Shown piece after piece: positions 14,855-22,304 of a DNA stretch of 22,304 nucleotides. The notes beneath the pieces were generated by a model. The model searched no databases. It saw only the letters and a list, made by a program, of their open reading frames with translations, and had not been told where the DNA came from. Source of the DNA: a virus; IMG/VR virus record IMGVR_UViG_3300004461_000289, positions 1 through 22,304 of that record; one strand, given 5' to 3'. Every line of letters starts with the position of its first letter. The stretch's first letter is position 1. The translations under genes and the position numbers were made by a program.

Positions 14855-16110
14855 TATGCCATCCGTCCAAATCGTTTAAGAATATCTGTTGTTAATCCGT
14901 CAGTTAAAGCATAAGCATCTGGCGTCTTGTCATATCCAGATGTAGGATCTGAAATAATCTTTGACCTTAATACGTTTTCAGCAAGAGTAGATTTACCATC
15001 ACCTTTTAAATAAGTTTGAACATATGGATTATTAAGATCAATTAGGTTTTCGTTCTTGCCAGTTAATTTTGCAACTAACTTAATTCCTGGATCTGCAATC
15101 TGACGAAGTGATAAGCCTGAGTCAACTGCTGGTGCTAAGTGAGAGTACTGAGCCTTGACATTACCTTTCCAAAGATTTGCAACATCTTCTAAGGTTTTAG
15201 TTCCTGCCTCTAAAGCGGCAACATCTTTAGCAGCATTCATATAAAGTTTTTTAGTAGTTGAATCATAAACTGGGATGCCATACTCTTGAGCCAATTGAGC
15301 ATATTGATCTACTAATTTTTGTGGTGCTGCGGCAGTACCTGCTTCAATACCTTTTGTGTAATTAGACATCAATTGATTTGTTAACCAAGTGGCTGCATTA
15401 AAAGGATCGTTAGTTGTAGTTAATGTTCCATCAGCGCTACGCTTTACGGTAGTGCGATTTTCCTTCTTTTGTGCCTCAGCATTAAGAGCATCAACCCAGT
15501 TAACTTGCTTACCATTACTATCAACAATTGGTGATGTGTAATCTGCAGCAGTTGGCAGGCGATCAAATACATCTTGGAAAGCCTTACGGAATAAAGCATC
15601 TCCAGTTGAACCAGTATATGTTTTTACATAAGACATATCTCCAGTACCTGCAACAGTATCTTGTCCAAAGCCAGAGGCTTTTAATTTAGCAAGATAATCA
15701 TTTGGGTCCATCTGGGTTTGGGATGATCCAAGAAGAATAGAAATATATTTATTTTTAATTGCTGTAGGATCTTTGGTTCCTTTTGTAATTACACCAGCAC
15801 CAATAAGTTGTTTTCTGATTTGACCAAGTAGTGTTGGATCAGATAACTTACCAACCATAGTTGATATAGTTGTAGGTACTATCTTGCCGTTAACTTTTAA
15901 TGGAATAGTTCCTGCAGCATTTTGTGTCATACCAGTAGCAGGGTCAACAATAGTTGAACCAAAGGCGCCACTAGCGCCAGATCCGTATGAACCAGCAACA
16001 GATGTAGTACCTGAGTCTTGAGGAACTACAAGAGTATTTGGAGTTACATATCCCTTTGGGTTATTAACCGACTGAGGGTAATTTAATGCGCTAGATGCTT
16101 GGTCTGCCAT
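14854..16110 (-). CDS. Internal virion or core-like protein (418 aa)
   Basis: The N-terminal 65 residues are Ser/Thr/Gly/Ala-rich and probably disordered (MADQASSALNYPQSVNNPKG ... GSYGSGASGAFGST). The rest is alpha-helical: TISTMVGKLSDPTLLGQIRK, NKYISILLGSSQTQMDPNDY, GDALFRKAFQDVFDRLPTAA, and near the end SHLAPAVDSGLSLRQIADPG with NLIDLNNPYVQTYLKGDGKS. I recall this helical sequence style from large uncharacterised proteins next to LysM and core proteins in podovirus-like phages. It has a one-base gap after the 1481-aa gene (TAA A ATG) with GGAG upstream, and overlaps the LysM gene by TAATG. An internal core component used at DNA delivery is inference. Confidence 0.65.
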   Translation of the reverse strand: MADQASSALNYPQSVNNPKGYVTPNTLVVPQDSGTTSVAGSYGSGASGAFGSTIVDPATGMTQNAAGTIPLKVNGKIVPTTISTMVGKLSDPTLLGQIRKQLIGAGVITKGTKDPTAIKNKYISILLGSSQTQMDPNDYLAKLKASGFGQDTVAGTGDMSYVKTYTGSTGDALFRKAFQDVFDRLPTAADYTSPIVDSNGKQVNWVDALNAEAQKKENRTTVKRSADGTLTTTNDPFNAATWLTNQLMSNYTKGIEAGTAAAPQKLVDQYAQLAQEYGIPVYDSTTKKLYMNAAKDVAALEAGTKTLEDVANLWKGNVKAQYSHLAPAVDSGLSLRQIADPGIKLVAKLTGKNENLIDLNNPYVQTYLKGDGKSTLAENVLRSKIISDPTSGYDKTPDAYALTDGLTTDILKRFGRMA

Positions 16111-16111
16111 T

Positions 16112-19100
16112 TTACTCCAACTTCATAAATACGCCATTGATTACAGCCGATAGGCGTGGGTCTTGTTGTTCTACTGTTAATAAATGATTTTGCCAGTTTT
16201 GCTTTTCAGATGTTAATGCTGCACCTTGTAGTCCAGCCAACTTGTATGAGTTCATTATCTCGCTATGTGTTTGATAATCGTTCATTAAGTTTTTAACTAA
16301 TTTGGCCTGCTCGTGTTTAGGAGCAGTTGCTGGGTCTGCAAAGATTTGTTGTAATTGCTTATAAGCAACTTGAGCATTTACTGCGCCTTCGCCACCACCC
16401 ATATAGTCTGCATACCAGATTGGGTGTAGATTCTTCATCTTCTCCATTACAGCAGACCAGCGATCATTCTCTTGCTTTTGAGAGTATGTGTCGTAATTAA
16501 CCTTTGCTGCCGCAATAGTATCTACGTGAACTTTCTTATCTGCTGCAATAATTTGATTACCTTCAGCAATATAAAACTGCTTTAATAATTCAGCAGGTGT
16601 ACGTTGTGAACGTAGGTGCATACCTACTAGTTCATTAAATACAGCACGGTCTGATTTAACACCTGAATTATCTTGTGGTATTAAGAAGAAGTAACCAGTT
16701 GAAGGAGCATCTTTACCAAAAAACTTATCATTGTTATTATTGATAAAATCAATAGTTGATTTAACATAAGGATATTTAGCACCAATAACATTTGGTTCTG
16801 TTCTTGATACTGTATAAGATACTGCTGAAGTACCGTGAGTTCCAAGGAACTCTAACATAGCATCTGAGTAATTACCCTTTTGCTTAACAAGTTTCCAGAA
16901 CTCATCTCTTAAACCAACATCTTCTTGAGCAATTTGTGGGGCTAGTGGAGAGGTTAGTCCGACCATAGCCTTAATTAAAAGAATAGAACGAGCATTCATT
17001 TTAATGCGGTCAATAAATTCTTGACGTTGTGTTGGGTTTGAATCTTGACCTGGAACTTGACCGTGATAATAAGCAGCGGCTAATGCAGATGCAATTGCAT
17101 TTGCTAATTGTTTATTTTGCTCATCTGGAGTTAGTGCAGAATAAACAGATTTAGCCCAAGCCGCTGGGATTAATGTATCCAAGAAGCCACGCTTAAATGA
17201 TATATCGCCAATAGTTCCTTTAACTATAGGATCTGCCGATGGGAATATATCTGAAATTATATTACCTGAAACTGCAAGAATAGGAGATACACCAGGAGTT
17301 TGAAGTTCTGGCAACACACTCTTTAAGGAAGTCATACTTCCTTTTGCAGATATAGGCAATCCACTTACCATTGGAAATCCATAAGATGCTAAAGCATTTT
17401 GTACTGCTTCACCAAATGCACCTACGCCTGGCAAATAAATATACTTATTACCGTTATCATCTGTCTGCATAAATGCAGGATCGGATAATCCGTGTTCTGC
17501 TAATTGATAAAAGCGAAGTCCTCGTGAGAACGCAGGCGATAATACGCTAGTATCTTTAAGAGTATTAAAGGCACGCTTTAATGCCTGCTCTTGAGCAAAG
17601 TAAAACGGTAGAAAGTTTGCTGCTATTTGAGCAAATTGATTACGCAATGCTGTATTATGGATCTGAGGTAACATAGCCAAAGATGCTTTGCTTTGAGCAA
17701 AACGTAATGCTTGGTCTTCTGTCATTTGACCAGCAGCAAGTCTAGGTAAGAACTGTTGGTAAGCATCTGCTACGTGTATTAGATATAAATGTTCACGAGC
17801 CAAAACAGTAACAATTGGATCCATAACTTTTTTGAATCCTAAATTTACTATACTTTCAAGTTTAGTTGTAGTAGGAATATACGGTTGCATCATTGGTCCA
17901 GACACTGCAGCAGGCATAGACTTTTGCATAGTTTCATTCATTTTTACAACTTCGTTAAGGTCTGTCTTGCGACCAGCGGCTATGTTCTCAGCAAAGTTTT
18001 TATGGAATGTTCCATCTTTACCAATTATCATACCAAGAGTTGCATCAACTCTATCTGCTGCAAAGTCATATAAATCGCCATCTCGCCAACGAGTAAGAGT
18101 TGTCATCTCATCTTTATATGGCTTATATTGACCAGTAGTTGTTTTAACCATACGGTCATATTCACTTTTAATTAATTGCTCACGTAATTTTTTATAATCT
18201 TCGTGTGCTTTAAACTTAGTAATATCATCTTCTATTTGAAGTTTATTGCCTGAAAAATTATTTAACAAATCTTGAGTAATATTTTTATGTGCTGCTTCTC
18301 TAGAAGCAGTATTTAAAGTAGTTGTTAATCGTGGTACATAATGAGTATCAGATGGAGAGTAAGTTGTATACTCTGGTAGATCTCTAAACATAGCACTATT
18401 TTTTTGAATTTGATAATAGTAATGAGCAGATTGTGCTGATTGATAAGCAGTTGAAGTATCATATCCGTGTCCAGGGGCAACAGCCTCTGAAATAATATGA
18501 CCATCATTTGTTAATATTAAACGAGTAGCAAGTTCCATTTGATCTGCTGGAACCATCTTTGCAGCAAAGTTAAGACCCTTCGCTTTTGCTAATTTAAATG
18601 CTGGAAAACCCTCTTGCAAAACATCAGGCGCAATACCCATATGTATTCCAAGTGCTGACATAGCAGCAGGAAATATATGTTTTGCTTCGTTTGATGATAA
18701 ATCATAATTCGCTTTTGCGGCAGAAATTGCTAATTTTGCTTTAAATGTATTGATAATACCAAAGCGAGCAAATGTAGGAATTAACTCTGCAGCAGCAACG
18801 CGCAAACCAAAACCTGCAGTAGCCAAAGCCAAAGGCTTAAAAATTTTATTTGTATATCTTGTTAATAAAAATTCATCATTTTTGCCATATAGAACTTTTT
18901 GTGCTCCACCAAATGTAAATTCATTTGCAGCATTATAAACCTTTTTAAGTTGTCCGTATTCTTTTAGAGCCTTACGAACTTCTAAGAAATTAGGAATGTC
19001 AAAAATATCTGATGCGTGGTGTGATACTAAACCACCATTTCTTAAGCCATTTTTTGATAAATATTGACCTAAAGGATTGCCTAATGGATCTGTTGCATAA

Positions 19101-20557
19101 ATTTGTGTACCAGTTAGTGGTTCACTAACTTTATTTATTTCTTCAAATGCTTTAATTACAAATTGATTATCGTCTGGCAACCCTGCAGCCTTTAAAGATT
19201 CAAAGTAAGTTTGATTTTTGATAGCACGAGCAAGAGCAAGATTTTCAGTTACTACTGCTTCTGCATAACGACCAGCCATTTCTTTGGCTGCTTGATCTCC
19301 CATACCAAAACGAGCAATGCGATATATAACTGTTGCTGCATCTGGTGCGTTCCATCTAAATTTAGTTAAAGATAATTTTGTAGTTGCTGGATCTACGCTA
19401 TATGGCATATATCCACTAAATGTTTTATATACACCAGAGGTTGCTTTATTAACCTTTAAAGTATCTTGTAATGGTTCAGTGAACTTAGCACGAAGTAATG
19501 TGCGTTGAGGAAGCATTGCTTGTCCAGCAAGTGTTCCATTCAGTTCGCCAAAGTAAAGTTGTGTTTTTAAAAATTGGTGTACTTCATCTGCAGTATCAAT
19601 TGTGCCAAGGCGACCAGCAGCAGCAGTACCTAATGTTGGGTATTTAACTGCAATTTCACCAGCAGTTGATTTAGCAATATCTTCAATTGCTGCATTGTAG
19701 TTGCGGGCAGTTGAACTAAAGACACCTTGACCAGCACGAACGGCATCAATTTGATCTGCAGTTAATGCTACTCTGCTTTGAGATGTTAAAAAGTTTTTAA
19801 CGCCTGGAATGACAGACATAGAAGGATATTTTAATTGAAGTTCGCCAGCCTTATCTAAGGCTAGTAACTTACCGCCACGCATTAATTGACCAAAGCGACC
19901 AACAATGCTAAGTGGATCAAATATAACATCTGCTGCTAAATCTACGCCTGCAGATAATGCAGAGCCTGACGTTGATAAACCTTTATCTGTTGAACGAAAT
20001 GCTTTTGCTGCGCCATCTGCGCCTAGTTTTTCTGCCGCTGTAGCAAGGGCATTTGAAAAATCTCTACCTGCTGAAACCTTATAATTATCATCTTCGCTTT
20101 TAGCATATGAGTCAACATATGTCTTACCCATTGTTTTACGAAGAAGGGATCCTGATATGTCTGCTCCTACTGCTGCACCAAGTGGTCCTGCCACTGCAGC
20201 ACCTGCTACACCACCTGCAATAACACCAAGTGTTGCCACAAATCCAGGCATAAAACCGTGATCTGTATAAACAGCGTGAACAAATTTATAATCTTTTTGA
20301 ACTTCTTTAAGTGGCTTTCCTAGCCATTCAAGTCCAGTTACCGTGTTATTACCTAAACGTGACCAAAAAGTTTGTGTTGCATTAGTATCTGCGTGATCGT
20401 TAATTGCATCCTGTACGGCGACACCACGAACAGTATGTGATACCAAAGTTGAAGTATCCGCTGGATTACTTGATTTCATTACATCCGAGGCTAAGCCTGG
20501 GTTACGGGCTAAATCAGGTGTTACCCAATTACCCCAATTAATTTCATTTCCCGCCAA
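16112..20557 (-). CDS. Very large internal virion or DNA-ejection-like protein (1481 aa)
   Basis: The start is a TTG at 20557, one base after the previous stop. AGGGCAGG is upstream, and no in-frame ATG occurs before residue 27. The N-terminus contains a Gly/Ala-rich hydrophobic stretch at residues 104-134 (GFMPGFVATLGVIAGGVAGA, AVAGPLGAAVGA) resembling a glycine zipper or membrane-active segment. The remainder is mostly helical. Notable parts are NQFAQIAANFLPFYFAQEQA and LPGVGAFGEAVQNALASYGF in the C-terminal half. Size, soluble helical character and position between portal and scaffold fit an ejection protein comparable to T7 gp16 in role, but no transglycosylase motif is visible. No RNA polymerase motifs of the N4 virion polymerase are recognised. 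Family unknown. Confidence 0.75.
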   Translation of the reverse strand: MAGNEINWGNWVTPDLARNPGLASDVMKSSNPADTSTLVSHTVRGVAVQDAINDHADTNATQTFWSRLGNNTVTGLEWLGKPLKEVQKDYKFVHAVYTDHGFMPGFVATLGVIAGGVAGAAVAGPLGAAVGADISGSLLRKTMGKTYVDSYAKSEDDNYKVSAGRDFSNALATAAEKLGADGAAKAFRSTDKGLSTSGSALSAGVDLAADVIFDPLSIVGRFGQLMRGGKLLALDKAGELQLKYPSMSVIPGVKNFLTSQSRVALTADQIDAVRAGQGVFSSTARNYNAAIEDIAKSTAGEIAVKYPTLGTAAAGRLGTIDTADEVHQFLKTQLYFGELNGTLAGQAMLPQRTLLRAKFTEPLQDTLKVNKATSGVYKTFSGYMPYSVDPATTKLSLTKFRWNAPDAATVIYRIARFGMGDQAAKEMAGRYAEAVVTENLALARAIKNQTYFESLKAAGLPDDNQFVIKAFEEINKVSEPLTGTQIYATDPLGNPLGQYLSKNGLRNGGLVSHHASDIFDIPNFLEVRKALKEYGQLKKVYNAANEFTFGGAQKVLYGKNDEFLLTRYTNKIFKPLALATAGFGLRVAAAELIPTFARFGIINTFKAKLAISAAKANYDLSSNEAKHIFPAAMSALGIHMGIAPDVLQEGFPAFKLAKAKGLNFAAKMVPADQMELATRLILTNDGHIISEAVAPGHGYDTSTAYQSAQSAHYYYQIQKNSAMFRDLPEYTTYSPSDTHYVPRLTTTLNTASREAAHKNITQDLLNNFSGNKLQIEDDITKFKAHEDYKKLREQLIKSEYDRMVKTTTGQYKPYKDEMTTLTRWRDGDLYDFAADRVDATLGMIIGKDGTFHKNFAENIAAGRKTDLNEVVKMNETMQKSMPAAVSGPMMQPYIPTTTKLESIVNLGFKKVMDPIVTVLAREHLYLIHVADAYQQFLPRLAAGQMTEDQALRFAQSKASLAMLPQIHNTALRNQFAQIAANFLPFYFAQEQALKRAFNTLKDTSVLSPAFSRGLRFYQLAEHGLSDPAFMQTDDNGNKYIYLPGVGAFGEAVQNALASYGFPMVSGLPISAKGSMTSLKSVLPELQTPGVSPILAVSGNIISDIFPSADPIVKGTIGDISFKRGFLDTLIPAAWAKSVYSALTPDEQNKQLANAIASALAAAYYHGQVPGQDSNPTQRQEFIDRIKMNARSILLIKAMVGLTSPLAPQIAQEDVGLRDEFWKLVKQKGNYSDAMLEFLGTHGTSAVSYTVSRTEPNVIGAKYPYVKSTIDFINNNNDKFFGKDAPSTGYFFLIPQDNSGVKSDRAVFNELVGMHLRSQRTPAELLKQFYIAEGNQIIAADKKVHVDTIAAAKVNYDTYSQKQENDRWSAVMEKMKNLHPIWYADYMGGGEGAVNAQVAYKQLQQIFADPATAPKHEQAKLVKNLMNDYQTHSEIMNSYKLAGLQGAALTSEKQNWQNHLLTVEQQDPRLSAVINGVFMKLE

Positions 20558-20558
20558 A

Positions 20559-21026
20559 TTAGAATACCTGCCCTACTCTTTGCGCTAAGTATTTCATTGT
20601 CGGTGATGCGTTTGGATTAGATGCTAATTGATTAAACATCTCATAGGCATTTTGATATTGACCTTGAACTTGCGCCTGAGTAGGTAGTACTTCAGATCCT
20701 GCACCTGCGCCAATATCTATACCAGTAGTTACTGGCTCATAAGGGCGAGCAGATGGTGCGTTTAAAGGAGTAACTTGTGGCATCTCTGGTTTCATAGCCG
20801 CTTGTGCTACCTGAGAAGGTGCTGCTGCTTTGACATCAGGAGTTGCTGCTAAAGGAGCAGAGGTCTGAATATCCATTAACTCTTGACCATCTCCATAGTT
20901 TCCACCTGCTATATATCTTGCTGCTTGCTTTGATGCTGGACCGCCATCGGTTCGTTGGCTCAAAGAGCCTGGGCCTGATTGCATAGCAGGTTTACTTGGT
21001 AATCTGTAACCACCTTGTTCTGCCAT
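20559..21026 (-). CDS. Pro/Ala-rich 155-aa phage protein
   Basis: I take ATG 21026 as the start because AAGGTGA is six bases upstream. The GTG at 21032 abuts it and would overlap the upstream stop. The N-terminal part (MAEQGGYRLPSKPAMQSGPG, SLSQRTDGGPASKQAARYIA) is disordered in appearance, the centre (residues about 55-110) is Pro/Ala-rich, and the end (QYQNAYEMFNQLASNPNASP, TMKYLAQRVGQVF) is a short amphipathic helix pair. The protein is likely a flexible virion component or assembly partner. It sits between a TM protein and the 1481-aa core gene. No recognised domain. Confidence 0.7.
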   Translation of the reverse strand: MAEQGGYRLPSKPAMQSGPGSLSQRTDGGPASKQAARYIAGGNYGDGQELMDIQTSAPLAATPDVKAAAPSQVAQAAMKPEMPQVTPLNAPSARPYEPVTTGIDIGAGAGSEVLPTQAQVQGQYQNAYEMFNQLASNPNASPTMKYLAQRVGQVF

Positions 21027-21028
21027 AA

Positions 21029-21253
21029 TCACTCACCTTTTCTTAATTTCTCAATGGTTCGGGCTGCATACTCGTGGAAAGATAATTTCTCATCCACGAA
21101 ATCTGCTTGTGCGATTAACATATTAGTTAATCCGCTAAAAAAATTTGTTACTGCTAAAAATAAATTTAAAAATAAACTTGCAACCAAAGCGAGGATATCC
21201 CAGTAGGTTACCCTTAGCGGGATTTCTTCCTCGCTATGGTCGTGATCGTGCAT
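21029..21253 (-). CDS. Single-TM small membrane protein with His-rich N-terminus (74 aa)
   Basis: The N-terminus MHDHDHSEEEIPLRVTYW is rich in His, Asp and Glu, and is followed by a hydrophobic helix at about residues 19-48 (DILALVASLFLNLFLAVTNF, FSGLTNMLIA) and a charged C-terminal segment (DFVDEKLSFHEYAARTIEKL, RKGE). One TM segment with opposite-charge flanks predicts an inner-membrane or virion-membrane-contact protein. It could be an accessory for DNA entry or a holin-like factor, but there is no lysis neighbour, so the entry role seems more likely. The upstream ribosome-binding site is weak. It sits in the portal-to-core segment. Confidence 0.7.
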   Translation of the reverse strand: MHDHDHSEEEIPLRVTYWDILALVASLFLNLFLAVTNFFSGLTNMLIAQADFVDEKLSFHEYAARTIEKLRKGE

Positions 21254-21257
21254 TTAA

Positions 21258-21437
21258 TTACTTAGCACCCTTATTGGAACCACGAGTTCCTGATGGTTGC
21301 TTTGAGAAGTTCATTGTTGCTGAACCTGGTTGCTTTGCTCCAGCCTTCGCTTGGATCTTTGCAGGTTGTACATTTACGCCAGAGTGTCCGCCTTGATTAG
21401 CAGGCTTTGGCGCCTTTGTAGTCATTGATGATTTCAT
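21258..21437 (-). CDS. 59-aa basic, Gln/Lys/Gly-rich small protein
   Basis: This complete ORF begins MKSSMTTKAPKPANQGGHSG and ends GTRGSNKGAK, with AKIQAKAGAKQPGSATMNFS in the middle. It has about eleven Lys or Arg and no acidic residues, giving a strong positive charge and probably disorder. AGGAG is seven bases upstream of the ATG, which is one of the clearest ribosome-binding sites in this part. It lies between the portal C-terminus and the TM gene. Function is unknown. A nucleic-acid or capsid-internal contact is possible from its charge. Confidence 0.7.
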   Translation of the reverse strand: MKSSMTTKAPKPANQGGHSGVNVQPAKIQAKAGAKQPGSATMNFSKQPSGTRGSNKGAK

Positions 21438-21479
21438 TTATTTTCTCCTATAGGTTTTTTGTTTTGTTAACCAGTGATA

Positions 21480-22304
21480 TCAAACTGGTTGACGTCTAAG
21501 CACGCCAGCACTTAAGTTGGCCTGCCCAGAAGAACTAAGTCCTGCTAGTAATGTTTGTAATGCGGGGCGACCACCAGGAGCCATACCTTGTTGTCCAGGT
21601 GCTACACCTGATAAACGACCAGATGGTTGTAAACCTTGTGGAAGATTAGGTTCTCCAGAAGGGGCCTGACCTGGGGCGACAGCCTCACCAGCGGTACTCT
21701 GCGCTTCTGGAGAAACTTCAGGTTGTGGTTTAGGAGCAAATGCTTCCTGCACAACTTCTTCAATAGATTTACCTTTTTGACGACCATCAATTACTGCAGC
21801 CATAGCGGTAAGAATTTGTGAAGGATCTTGTCCTTGCGCTGCCATAGCAGGTAGCGCTTGAGCATAACCAGAAACTGCTTGAATTAAAGAGTCACGCAGT
21901 TGTTCAATTTCAATCTTTTCTTCTTCCATCGTAACGTTAATTTCCCAAGGCATCTGGCGACGTAGGAAGTCACGAGAGATTAACTTATCTCCACGAGCCT
22001 GAAGACCAAACACTAATGCTCTGTTTGGATCTAATCCTGCCATTAAGCCATAGGTAACATCACACCAGTAGTCGCCTTGGATGGCTTCCTTTGGTTTGTA
22101 TGTGATCTCATAAGGAGCGCCAGCATTTACGCCACGTACTTCCTTTTCAATATCACCAAATACTTTTTCATCAATCATAAATGCAATACGCATTACGTGA
22201 CGGAAAGCCTCTGCTAGAACTGCTTGTGCAGTTTTAACTTGTGTATCAAATCCGCCCATCAGTGCTTGTACGCCACGACCTGTAACGATTGAGCCTGATT
22301 GTTG
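21480..22304 (-). CDS. Portal protein, C-terminal part (cut by window edge)
   Basis: The frame is open through the window edge (the last 15 codons read QQSGSIVTGRGVQALMGG when joined to the first internal Met), so this is the C-terminal 274 codons of a longer gene. Characteristic parts are FDTQVKTAQAVLAEAFRHVM, YGLMAGLDPNRALVFGLQAR and GDKLISRDFLRRQMPWEINV, which I associate with portal proteins of podovirus-like actinobacterial phages. Residues from about 200 are Pro/Gln/Gly-rich and probably disordered. The portal is the DNA channel at the head vertex and lies first in the head cluster, as expected. It is followed 42 bases later by the 59-aa gene. The true start is outside the window. Confidence 0.75.
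   Translation of the reverse strand, partial: QQSGSIVTGRGVQALMGGFDTQVKTAQAVLAEAFRHVMRIAFMIDEKVFGDIEKEVRGVNAGAPYEITYKPKEAIQGDYWCDVTYGLMAGLDPNRALVFGLQARGDKLISRDFLRRQMPWEINVTMEEEKIEIEQLRDSLIQAVSGYAQALPAMAAQGQDPSQILTAMAAVIDGRQKGKSIEEVVQEAFAPKPQPEVSPEAQSTAGEAVAPGQAPSGEPNLPQGLQPSGRLSGVAPGQQGMAPGGRPALQTLLAGLSSSGQANLSAGVLRRQPV

Noticed and set aside
16112-20557. N4-like virion RNA polymerase in the 1481-aa protein
   Set aside because: The N4-gp56-like capsid prompted this idea, but the protein is much shorter than the N4 enzyme and no polymerase motifs are recognisable.
21027-21032. GTG start two codons before the chosen ATG of the 155-aa gene
   Set aside because: The Shine-Dalgarno AAGGTGA abuts the GTG directly, leaving no spacing, whereas the ATG at 21026 is six bases away. 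The GTGA overlap cannot be fully excluded.

Overview
This window is part of a tailed-phage (Caudoviricetes) virion-structure module. Every convincing gene lies on the minus strand, so transcription runs from position 22304 down to 1. The best family match is the major capsid protein at 11933-12976, which resembles the N4-gp56 family. No tape-measure gene or tail-tube gene series is visible. Together with large internal-virion-like proteins, this suggests a podovirus-type particle. The host is not shown directly. Moderate base composition (about 40% GC by eye, not computed), a possible near-leaderless promoter and the overall protein style suggest a phage of an aquatic actinobacterium, but that is inference. 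No tRNA, integrase, lysis, terminase or replication gene is present, and gene coverage is nearly gapless.

Layout in transcription order. (1) 22304-20559: the C-terminal part of the portal protein, which is cut by the window edge, then a 59-aa basic protein, a 74-aa single-TM protein with a His-rich N-terminus, and a 155-aa Pro/Ala-rich protein. (2) 20557-13637: three proteins that look like an internal core or DNA-ejection set: 1481 aa (TTG start), 418 aa, and a 405-aa protein beginning with a LysM domain. (3) 13510-11933: a scaffold-like protein and the major capsid protein, followed by a GC-rich hairpin terminator. (4) 11868-8398: small structural proteins, a Thr-rich collagen-like fibre protein and two tandem Gly-rich fibre or adhesin paralogues. 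(5) 8388-6683: a zinc-ribbon mini-protein, a GT2 glycosyltransferase with a helical C-terminal region and a four-Cys protein. (6) 6683-5607: six very small proteins, most strongly basic and one with a CxxCxC motif. (7) 5607-1: an 89-aa protein, an adaptor-like protein, a tail-fibre-like protein, three tandem 'YGIK' paralogues, a coiled 76-aa protein, an overlooked 28-aa ORF and the N-terminal 556 codons of a large tail protein cut by the window edge.

The genes appear to work together as one assembly program. Portal, scaffold and capsid build the head, and the large internal proteins probably help deliver DNA across the cell wall. The downstream region supplies connectors and a diverse set of adhesive or decorative proteins. 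The most attractive unexplained combination is a Gly-X-Thr collagen-like fibre encoded a few genes from a phage glycosyltransferase, which suggests virion glycosylation. Nearly all genes are coupled by TAATG or ATGA overlaps, or by Shine-Dalgarno sequences that include the upstream stop codon.
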